From the NCBI GenBank assembly GCA_030151005.1, contig JASLES010000156.1:1-11396 (forward strand): 11,396 bases of DNA. Direction: 5' to 3'. Origin of the DNA: Silvimonas sp. GTDB taxonomy: Bacteria; Pseudomonadota; Gammaproteobacteria; Burkholderiales; Chitinibacteraceae. Made by a program: the position numbers and the translations under genes. Shown here one piece after another: positions 5,904 to 11,396 of this stretch; the stretch's first letter is position 1, and each line of letters begins with the position of its first letter. Below the pieces are notes generated by a model, which ran no database searches, was not told the DNA's origin, and saw only the letters and a program-made list of their open reading frames with translations.

Positions 5904-7589
5904 TCAAACCAGGGCCACAATCAGTGGGCCCAACAGCGTCAGAAACACATTGGCCAGGGCGTAGGTAATGGCAAATGGCACCGTCGGAACGGAGTTCTCT
6001 GCCTTGGTCAGGATTTCACCAAACGCCGGATTGGCACTGCGCGAGCCGGACAGCGCCCCCGCAAAAATAGCCGCGTTGTCATAGCGCAGCACATAGCGCC
6101 CGAACAGCATGGTCAGAATCATGGGCAGCATGGTGACCACCACGCCAATCAGAAAGATGGATAGACCCTGGGCGCGGACGGTTTCCACCGCTTGCAGGCC
6201 GGAAGACAAGCCCACCACCACCACAAAGCCAGCCAGCCCAAGGTCTTTGAGCAATTGCACGGCGCCATTGGGAATCAGCCCGAAGTTCTGTTTTTTGGCG
6301 CGATACCAGCCAAACAACAAACCGGACAACAACGCGCCGCCACCACTGCCCAGGGTCAGTGGGATCGAGCCCAGCTTGACCACCACAAGACCAATCAGCA
6401 GGCCAACCACCAGGCCTGCACCCATGTAGACAAAGTCCGTCTTGTCACTGGGGATGACGAGGTAACCAATCTGCCCGGCTACGCGATTGATATCGCGTTC
6501 AGCGCCATAGATTTGCACGGTGTCGCCGCGTTCGATCCGGGTTTCCGGGCCCAACGGTTGTGGTTTGCCCATGCGGGACACGCCGGTCAGATACACGCCG
6601 TGACGGACAACAGGGGAGGTCTGCTCAGCGATTTCCCTGATCGTTTTGCCGATCAGTTGCTGGCTGGTGACCACCAGTTCACGTGCCTGCACCACCAGAT
6701 CCATGCCTTCTTCGGTGTGGATTTCCTCACCCAGGCTAGGCGCTTGTTCCAGCACGGCGGTCCGGCGGCCGACCACCAGGACGATGTCGTCTTGCTGCAA
6801 GAGCGTATCGCTGCCGATATCGATCACCTTGCCATCACGTTTGAGTTTTTCCAGCGTGATGGGCGGTTCGGAAGACTGTTCGATCTCGGCCACCTGGCGC
6901 CCGGCGGCCTTGTTGACGCGGTACAGTCGCCCAACCAGCGCTGGCGCTGCCGCCAGTTGGCCTGGCCCGAGCACATGAACGCCGGCCTGCTGTGAGGCTT
7001 CTGCGGCAATGGCGTCTTCGCGGATGCTGCGGCCCATCAGCTTGGGCAGCATGTTCACGCAGACAATAATCGCGCCAAACGAACCAAACACGTAGGTCAC
7101 CGCGTAGCCAATCGCCACGTTGGCCTGCAGGCGTTTGACTTCATCGGCGCCCAAACCCAGTTTGGTAATGGCGTCACCAGCCGTACCAATAATGGCCGAT
7201 TGCGTTAGCCCGCCAGCCGCAATGCCGGCAGCCAACCCCTTATCGAGCGAGAAGATCTTGGCGCAGACCACGACCGTGATCAGACCGGTGATGGAGAGCA
7301 CCGCCGCCAGAATGATTTCCCGGATCGATTGCTTGCCCAGTGACGAGAAAAAACTCGGCCCGCTTTCATAACCCACCGCGTAGATAAACAGTGCAAACAG
7401 TACTGCTTTGACGCCTGGGTCCACCGACACGCCGACTTGACTGACCACCACCGCCACCAGTAACGACCCGGCGACGCCGCCCAGCTGGAACTTGCCAAAG
7501 TGAATCTGGCCGATCCGGTAACCTACGGCCAGGGAGAAGAACAGCGCGATCTCCGGCGAATGCTTGAAAATATCGTGCAACCAGTCCAC
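5904..7589 (-). CDS. aspT: Aspartate:alanine antiporter, AspT family (copy B, 561 aa, GTG start)
   Basis: This inner-membrane exchanger of the aspartate:alanine exchanger (AAE) family has the family's layout. An N-terminal membrane half (about 5-190) is followed by two cytoplasmic RCK_C (TrkA-C)-like domains (about 210-282 and 292-377) and a C-terminal membrane half (about 389-561). Family patterns seen are G-Y-E-S-G-P-S-F-F, T-Q-S (129-131) ahead of G-T-A-G-D-A, and G-S-R-S-A-N-P (515-521). GTG at 7589 is the start: AAGGGAG (7596-7602) lies 6 bases upstream and gives M-D-W-L-H, a typical AspT N-terminus. The longer frame from TTG 7613 runs through this site. It lies 43 bp after copy A and directly before aspD, so it is the likelier partner for electrogenic aspartate/alanine exchange, which generates proton motive force. 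Confidence 0.92.
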   Translation of the reverse strand: MDWLHDIFKHSPEIALFFSLAVGYRIGQIHFGKFQLGGVAGSLLVAVVVSQVGVSVDPGVKAVLFALFIYAVGYESGPSFFSSLGKQSIREIILAAVLSITGLITVVVCAKIFSLDKGLAAGIAAGGLTQSAIIGTAGDAITKLGLGADEVKRLQANVAIGYAVTYVFGSFGAIIVCVNMLPKLMGRSIREDAIAAEASQQAGVHVLGPGQLAAAPALVGRLYRVNKAAGRQVAEIEQSSEPPITLEKLKRDGKVIDIGSDTLLQQDDIVLVVGRRTAVLEQAPSLGEEIHTEEGMDLVVQARELVVTSQQLIGKTIREIAEQTSPVVRHGVYLTGVSRMGKPQPLGPETRIERGDTVQIYGAERDINRVAGQIGYLVIPSDKTDFVYMGAGLVVGLLIGLVVVKLGSIPLTLGSGGGALLSGLLFGWYRAKKQNFGLIPNGAVQLLKDLGLAGFVVVVGLSSGLQAVETVRAQGLSIFLIGVVVTMLPMILTMLFGRYVLRYDNAAIFAGALSGSRSANPAFGEILTKAENSVPTVPFAITYALANVFLTLLGPLIVALV

Positions 7590-7595
7590 TTCTAT

Positions 7596-7602
7596 CTCCC
7601 TT
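7596..7602 (-). promoter_or_regulatory. Shine-Dalgarno site that fixes the GTG start of aspT copy B
   Basis: The minus-strand sequence AAGGGAG is 6 bases from the GTG at 7589-7587. The TTG at 7613 has no comparable site and would place this motif inside the coding frame. Confidence 0.8.
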
Positions 7603-7632
7603 GACTGAAACAATCAGACCAAACTGGAACAA

Positions 7633-9330
7633 CTAATGCGCACCCACCGCGCCTGACAGGAACACGATCAGTGGCCCCATCAAAGGCAGGAGTGCATTGG
7701 AAATGGCGTAGGTGATGGTGTAACCCAGCAGCGGGGTGGTGTTGCCAGCGACGTTGACCACCGCGCTCAGGGCCGGCGTACTGCATTGCTGACCGGCAAT
7801 GGAACCCAGCAAAACCGGGGCTTCCAGCTTGAGGACATAACGGCCAACCAGCAGTGAAACCAGCGCGGGGACAAGGGCGATCAGCACGCCCGTCAGCGGC
7901 AGGGCCACGCCGTATTTGTGGATGAGTGTCAGCGCTTGCGGGCCGGAAGAAAGCCCCACGCAGGCAATGAACACGGCCAGCCCCAGGTCTTTCATCAGCG
8001 CCACGGCAGAGGCGGGGATGTTGCCCATTTGTGGGTTGCGCGCCTGATACCAGCCAAACACAAGGCCAGTCAGCAAGGCGCCGCCACCCGTGCCCAGCGA
8101 AAAAGCCACGCCAGAGAGGCGCACGCTGAACATGCCAATCAAAATGCCCAGCACAATCCCAAGGCCAGCAAAGGTAAAGTCGGTGCGATCGGATTGATCT
8201 ACCCGCGCGCCCAGACGAGGTGCCAGCCGTTGCAGGTTCTCGTGCGAGCCATACAAGCGCAGCACATCGCCATATTGCAGATGCACCTCAAACAACGGCG
8301 GAATCGGCTGGCCACCGCGGGTGATGGCCATCAGATGCACACCTTCGCTCACGCCGGATTTGCGTCCCATCTCCACCAGTTGGGCCAGCGTGTAGCCTTC
8401 CAGATCACGCCGGTTGAACACCACTTCAACGGTTTCGATGGCGAAATCAAGTGCGCTCACGTCCGCATGTTCCGGGCCGATGGTACTGGCAGCGTCCAGC
8501 ACTGCCGCGCGCCGGCCAGTGAGTAGCACCAGGTCATCCCGGCTGAATACCAGTTCTTGCGTCAGCGGCAAAATCTGCCCTGCGCGCATCACCCGGCCAA
8601 CCTCAACCCCGGCAAAGCGGTTTTCCAGCTCGTCGACGGACATGCCCACCGCATCGACCACCTGAAACGCGCGGCCCACCATCTCGGGCGCTGCCTGATT
8701 GCCTTGGGCATCCTGCACCGAGCCGCCCATGCTTTCCCACAGGCGTTTGGCTTCAGCCTCTACATTCATGCGCAGCAACAGCGGAAAGATCTGGCTGGTC
8801 ATCACCACGATGGTGATCAGCCCGAACACATAGGTGACGGAATAGGCGGTGACCACATTGGCCTGCAGTTGCTTGATCTGCATGGCAGGCAAGGCCAGTT
8901 TGCCGACCGCATCAGACGCAGTACCGACCACGGCAGATTCTGTGGCCGCCCCGGCCATCAGACCGGAAGCCGTGCCCTGATCAAGCTTGAGTAAATGAGT
9001 TGCGCTCAGCACCAGCGCGAGGACCACCACAATCTCTATGGCAGAGAACAACCCCAGCCGCAGACCCTTGGCATTGAGGTTGGCGAAGAACTGCGGGCCA
9101 CCGGCAAAGCCCAGCGCAAAAATGAATAGGGCAAAGAACAAGTTCTTGATGCCCGCGTCCGGCTGCACCCCGATCTGGCCAATGACCAGCGCGGCTAACA
9201 GCGTGCCGCACACGCCCCCCAGCTGGATGGACATGAAGCGGATGGAGCCTATGGCGTGCCCTAGCGCCAGTGCCAGGAACAACGCGATGCTGGGATTTTC
9301 TTGTATAAGTTTGACGGCGAAATCAAGCAT
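7633..9330 (-). CDS. AspT-family transporter (copy A, 565 aa)
   Basis: This is a second AAE-family membrane protein, clearly paralogous to the 561-aa copy B next to it. The halves match in order: membrane segments to about residue 188, RCK_C-like domains at about 218-280 and 297-375, then membrane segments from about 385 to the end. It differs at the conserved loops thought to line the transport path. T-E-S (130-132) replaces T-Q-S, G-F-A-G-G-P replaces G-Y-E-S-G-P, and G-Q-Q-C-S-T-P (513-519) replaces G-S-R-S-A-N-P. In these positions it leans towards the YbjL/YidE-like branch, so its substrate may not be aspartate/alanine. The ATG at 9330 has only a weak A-rich ribosome binding site. It is the first gene of the three-gene operon. 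A heteromeric transporter with copy B is possible but unproven. Confidence 0.88.
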   Translation of the reverse strand: MLDFAVKLIQENPSIALFLALALGHAIGSIRFMSIQLGGVCGTLLAALVIGQIGVQPDAGIKNLFFALFIFALGFAGGPQFFANLNAKGLRLGLFSAIEIVVVLALVLSATHLLKLDQGTASGLMAGAATESAVVGTASDAVGKLALPAMQIKQLQANVVTAYSVTYVFGLITIVVMTSQIFPLLLRMNVEAEAKRLWESMGGSVQDAQGNQAAPEMVGRAFQVVDAVGMSVDELENRFAGVEVGRVMRAGQILPLTQELVFSRDDLVLLTGRRAAVLDAASTIGPEHADVSALDFAIETVEVVFNRRDLEGYTLAQLVEMGRKSGVSEGVHLMAITRGGQPIPPLFEVHLQYGDVLRLYGSHENLQRLAPRLGARVDQSDRTDFTFAGLGIVLGILIGMFSVRLSGVAFSLGTGGGALLTGLVFGWYQARNPQMGNIPASAVALMKDLGLAVFIACVGLSSGPQALTLIHKYGVALPLTGVLIALVPALVSLLVGRYVLKLEAPVLLGSIAGQQCSTPALSAVVNVAGNTTPLLGYTITYAISNALLPLMGPLIVFLSGAVGAH

Positions 9331-9451
9331 ATGGTCTTTTTTCTGTCAGACATTCTCTGATTACGCTAGACCATAAGAACTGCAGATGCTTGAGAATTTC
9401 TCTCAGTCTCAATGATGAGGGCCTGGAGAGCCCATTGAAGGCTGCGCCCCG

Positions 9452-9577
9452 GCTGGCGCTCAGCCCTGCGGACGCGTAACAGGCGTACCAAACGGCCTTG
9501 CGCCGGCTGCAATAAGTGGCTTGCAGACCCCTGTTGAGTGCGGGATTCTCGAAAGCACGCCAGCTCATTTTGAGCTG
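9452..9577. repeat. Cluster of dyads, possible structured element or interspersed repeat
   Basis: Three pairs of complementary arms are roughly nested: GCTGGCG 9452-9458 with CGCCAGC 9558-9564, AACAGG 9478-9483 with CCTGTT 9530-9535, and CTGCAA 9507-9512 with TTGCAG 9521-9526. Beside them, CAGCTCA-TTT-TGAGCTG (9561-9577) is a local perfect hairpin overlapping the outer arm. Arms of 6-7 bases can arise by chance in GC-rich DNA, so this may mean nothing. It resembles the intergenic repeat elements that produce spurious small ORFs. Confidence 0.25.
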
Positions 9578-9641
9578 CCCCGACCCGTTTCAGCCCGCGG
9601 CGTTCCCACATGAACCTGGTAAAACCCACACTCCGCCAGGG

Positions 9642-9660
9642 TACTTGTTCGCAACAAGTA
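9642..9660. promoter_or_regulatory. Perfect 19-bp palindrome, candidate operator
   Basis: TACTTGTTCGCAACAAGTA has 8-base arms around CGC and lies about 98 bp before the POTRA gene start. An A/T-rich symmetric site of this size fits a dimeric repressor. It is followed by TTTT, so a weak plus-strand terminator is the alternative, although no gene precedes it on that strand. Confidence 0.45.
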
Positions 9661-9679
9661 TTTTAGGATTTGCCTGAAA

Positions 9680-9697
9680 ATTTCATGAGGATTTCAT
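9680..9697 (+). promoter_or_regulatory. PHO-box-like direct repeat (OmpR/PhoB-family site candidate)
   Basis: ATTTCAT-GAGG-ATTTCAT is an exact 7-base direct repeat with an 11-bp period, the layout used by OmpR/PhoB-type regulators. Each half matches 5 of 7 bases of the PhoB half-site CTGTCAT. It lies 60-78 bp before the POTRA gene start. The match is suggestive only. Confidence 0.3.
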
Positions 9698-9757
9698 CCG
9701 ACATCCTGAAGCAACAACATCGTCAACGTCCCCGCCGTTGAACGCAGGAATCACCCC

Positions 9758-10237
9758 ATGTTTCGCAAAAAATTTCGTGCTGAACCGGCCATTGCCTTGA
9801 CCGTGCTTTACGCGGCGCTCTCTCTGGGGGCGCGAGCCAATTTACCCCGGCAATCGGGCGAGTATTGGCCACAGAGACCAGATCAGCGTGCCGGCTTGAT
9901 GGTCGGGCCAGATGAACCCGGTGTTGCTCATGCGGCACCAGAAAAGCCGCAGCAGAACAGCTCAACCAGTAAGGCCAATACGGCGCAATGGGTGCATTCC
10001 GTCCAACTTACCGGGGTCACGGCGTTTGCAGATGGCCTGTTTGAACCCTATCTGCGCTACCTGATGCAGCGGCCGCTGGCCATGCCGGCGGTAGATACCG
10101 TCGTGCAGGCCATTGCGGCGCATTACCAGGTGGCCGGGCACCTACCGCCGCGTATTTTTGCGTGCGTGGACGAGGGCGGTGTGGGCAATCTCATCATTGC
10201 CGTATTTGAGGCCCCGCCGGCAGAGGTGCTGGCGTAA
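9758..10237 (+). CDS. Small exported protein with a single POTRA domain (TpsB/ShlB-like N-terminus without barrel), 159 aa
   Basis: A basic N-terminus (Met1-Arg7) and a hydrophobic core (10-23) end in A-R-A at 25-27, a likely signal peptidase I site. A Pro/Gln/Ser-rich linker follows (about 28-75). Residues 79-151 look like a POTRA_2 domain. There is a V-Q-L-T-G-V-T-A-F strand, then helices with Q-R-P-L-A-M-P-A-V in the position of the usual 'G-R-P-L-T' turn, then A-I-A-A-H-Y-Q-V-A-G-H matching 'I-T-x-x-Y-x-x-x-G-Y', and a closing I-I-A-V-F-E strand. In two-partner secretion transporters this layout precedes a second POTRA and a 16-strand barrel, both absent here. The ATG at 9758 has AGGA 8 bases upstream (9746-9749). 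It is a stand-alone gene with a terminator right after it. It may be an accessory periplasmic binding protein or a relic of a tpsB gene. Confidence 0.65.
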   Translation: MFRKKFRAEPAIALTVLYAALSLGARANLPRQSGEYWPQRPDQRAGLMVGPDEPGVAHAAPEKPQQNSSTSKANTAQWVHSVQLTGVTAFADGLFEPYLRYLMQRPLAMPAVDTVVQAIAAHYQVAGHLPPRIFACVDEGGVGNLIIAVFEAPPAEVLA

Positions 10238-10242
10238 AGAGA

Positions 10243-10265
10243 AAGCCCCGGTCTGGCCGGGGCTT
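10243..10265. terminator. Bidirectional terminator between the POTRA gene and gapA
   Basis: AAGCCCCGG (10243-10251) and CCGGGGCTT (10257-10265) form nine perfect pairs around a 5-base loop. Minus-strand reading gives a stem followed by TCTCTTTA, which suits gapA. In the plus direction the tail is GGGTTTG, a weaker terminator for the POTRA gene. Confidence 0.8.
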
Positions 10266-10295
10266 GGGTTTGCTGGAGCGCGCGTAGGGTGGCAC

Positions 10296-11294
10296 TCAGC
10301 CCAGTTTTACAAACTTCTCCAGCGTGCGGATCAGTTGCGTGACAAAGCCGTGCTCGTTGTCATACCAGGCCACAGTTTTCACCAGTTGCAGATCGCCGCT
10401 TTCGCTGATCTCGGTCTGGGTGGCATCAAAGACCGAACCAAACGTGCTGCCGATGACGTCGGACGACACAATTTCTTCTTCCGTATAGCCAAATGAGTCG
10501 CTGGCGGCGGCTTTCATGGCGGCGTTGATTTCTTCCGCGCTGACCTTCTTGCCCAACACGGTCACCAGTTCCGTTACCGAGCCAGTTTTGACCGGTACGC
10601 GCTGGGCATGACCCTTGAGTTTGCCAGTCAACGACGGGATCACCAGCCCAATGGCCTTGGCCGCGCCGGTGGTGTGCGGAATGACGTTCTCTGCCGCAGC
10701 ACGGCTGGCGCGCAGGTCTTTGCCGCGCGGGCCATCGACTAGCGCCTGGGTGCCGGTGTAGGCGTGCACCGTGGTCATAGTGCCGACCTTGATGCCAAAA
10801 CTGTCTTCCAGCACCTTTGCCATCGGCGCCAGGCAGTTGGTGGTGCAAGAGGCGACAGAAATAAACTTGTCGGCCGCCGTCATGGTGTCATCGTTCACCG
10901 CATACACAATGGTTTTCATATTGCCGGCCGGCGCAGACACCAGCACTTTGCGCGCGCCAGCGGTCAGATGCGCCTGGGATTTTTCTTCCGAGGTGTAAAA
11001 GCCCGTGCATTCCACCACCACGTTGATGTCCAGTTTTCCCCAAGGGATATTGGCCGCGTCTTTCTCGGCATACACGGCAATTTTCTTGCCATCTACAATC
11101 AGCGCATCGTCGGTGTAATCCACCGACCACGGAAACGCGCCGTAATTGGAGTCATGGCGCAGCAGATAGGCCAGTACCTTGGGCGAAGTCAGATCATTGA
11201 TCGCCACCACTTCCAGGCCCGATTTCACTTCCAGCATACGCCGCAATACCAGCCGCCCAATCCGGCCGAACCCGTTAATCCCGATCTTGTTCAT
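10296..11294 (-). CDS. gapA: Glyceraldehyde-3-phosphate dehydrogenase, type I (332 aa)
   Basis: This glycolytic/gluconeogenic enzyme oxidises glyceraldehyde 3-phosphate with NAD+ and phosphate to 1,3-bisphosphoglycerate in the cytoplasm as a tetramer. The N-terminal I-N-G-F-G-R-I-G-R NAD-binding loop (6-14), the catalytic S-C-T-T-N-C with Cys150, the partner His177 in T-V-H-A-Y-T, and the W-Y-D-N-E-H-G motif near the end are all present. Asp34 after the second strand supports NAD over NADP. The length is standard. The ATG at 11294 follows GGGAG with 7-base spacing. A longer open frame to 11381 adds 29 residues that are foreign to the family and was rejected. The gene converges on the POTRA gene and appears to be a single-gene unit within the window. 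Confidence 0.98.
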   Translation of the reverse strand: MNKIGINGFGRIGRLVLRRMLEVKSGLEVVAINDLTSPKVLAYLLRHDSNYGAFPWSVDYTDDALIVDGKKIAVYAEKDAANIPWGKLDINVVVECTGFYTSEEKSQAHLTAGARKVLVSAPAGNMKTIVYAVNDDTMTAADKFISVASCTTNCLAPMAKVLEDSFGIKVGTMTTVHAYTGTQALVDGPRGKDLRASRAAAENVIPHTTGAAKAIGLVIPSLTGKLKGHAQRVPVKTGSVTELVTVLGKKVSAEEINAAMKAAASDSFGYTEEEIVSSDVIGSTFGSVFDATQTEISESGDLQLVKTVAWYDNEHGFVTQLIRTLEKFVKLG

Positions 11295-11396
11295 GTGATG
11301 TCTCCCGCCAGGCTTTAACCTGCGCGCTGTGTGGTGATGGGCGCCGCCTGCCTGGCACGGGCAGGGCTGTTTATGGCGCACGTCGTTTAATGTAGT
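11295..11396 (-). promoter_or_regulatory. gapA upstream leader (partial, cut by window edge)
   Basis: These 102 bases hold the gapA ribosome binding site. They also hold a dyad, CCTGCC (11347-11352) with GGCAGG (11360-11365), that could fold in the leader. I cannot point to a convincing -35/-10 pair; the promoter may lie at or beyond the right edge. Confidence 0.35.

Larger units (their letters stand above)
9331..9757. other. Divergent intergenic region between aspT copy A and the POTRA gene
   Basis: These 427 bases carry no convincing gene on either strand. They must contain the aspT operon promoter (minus) and the POTRA-gene promoter (plus), but I see no strong -35/-10 pair for either. On the minus strand, TGAGAGAAATTCTCA (9391-9405) is a short dyad about 60-75 bp before the aspT start. 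At 9400-9600 the sequence is GC-rich with several dyads. Open frames of 81 and 87 codons on the minus strand there lack ribosome binding sites. Confidence 0.6.

Noticed and set aside
6192..6995. Plus-strand open frame of 267 codons opposite aspT copy B
   Set aside because: Its composition is His/Gln-rich, typical of the antisense of membrane-protein codons, and the opposite strand encodes a full AspT-family protein.
7918..8526. Plus-strand open frame of 202 codons opposite aspT copy A
   Set aside because: It is a His/Gln/Arg-rich antisense shadow with no ribosome binding site supporting it.
9323..9629. Two minus-strand frames (81 and 87 codons) upstream of aspT copy A
   Set aside because: They overlap each other, lack ribosome binding sites and show no domain; they look like chance or repeat-derived frames.
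10764..11318. Plus-strand open frame of 184 codons opposite gapA
   Set aside because: It is antisense to one of the best-conserved genes in the window and is rich in His/Arg/Gln.
11295..11381. 29-residue N-terminal extension of GAPDH
   Set aside because: The NAD-binding motif should start within a few residues of the N-terminus, and a good ribosome binding site precedes the ATG at 11294.

Overview
This is a high-G+C, gene-dense stretch of a Gram-negative chromosome. The C-terminal beta-barrel of an autotransporter and a secreted POTRA-type protein require an outer membrane. The type I GAPDH, the aspartate decarboxylase/AspT cluster and the general style suggest a beta-proteobacterium. A member of the Neisseriales/Chitinibacteraceae is possible, but that is inference from gene content and not a sequence match. 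I see no tRNA, rRNA, CRISPR array, insertion sequence or prophage gene.

Left part, plus strand (1-4150). The window opens inside an autotransporter gene and holds only its translocator barrel. Next come two small unrecognised ORFs with good Shine-Dalgarno sites (993-1214 and 1413-1658), plus a doubtful third (1295-1450). After a non-coding stretch of about 290 bp comes a two-gene operon: an NtaA/SnaA/DszA/SoxA-type FMN-dependent monooxygenase and, 18 bp downstream, a short-chain dehydrogenase (SDR). The non-coding stretch holds a near-perfect sigma-54 -24/-12 promoter and, about 76 bp upstream of its predicted start, a perfect inverted repeat. Together these look like an enhancer-dependent promoter, as known for sulfur-source genes controlled by SfnR-type activators. 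The SDR keeps the cofactor motif but lacks the standard catalytic residues. A symmetric bidirectional terminator (4118-4150) closes this operon and the converging aspartate operon.

Middle part, minus strand (9330 down to 4169). Two tandem AspT-family transporters (565 and 561 aa) are followed by L-aspartate 4-decarboxylase (555 aa). In characterised systems aspartate is imported in exchange for alanine. The cytoplasmic decarboxylase turns aspartate into alanine and CO2, consuming a proton, so the cycle yields proton motive force and acid tolerance. Here the transporter is duplicated into two divergent copies, and the decarboxylase carries a histone H1-like Lys/Ala/Pro tail. A GC-rich hairpin lies between the second transporter and the decarboxylase.

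Right part (9331-11396). A 427-bp divergent intergenic region contains several dyads, a perfect 19-bp palindrome and a PHO-box-like direct repeat. The latter two lie just upstream of a plus-strand gene for a small exported protein that consists of a signal peptide, a Pro-rich linker and one POTRA domain, with no barrel. A second bidirectional terminator separates it from the converging gene for glyceraldehyde-3-phosphate dehydrogenase, whose start and leader lie at the right edge.
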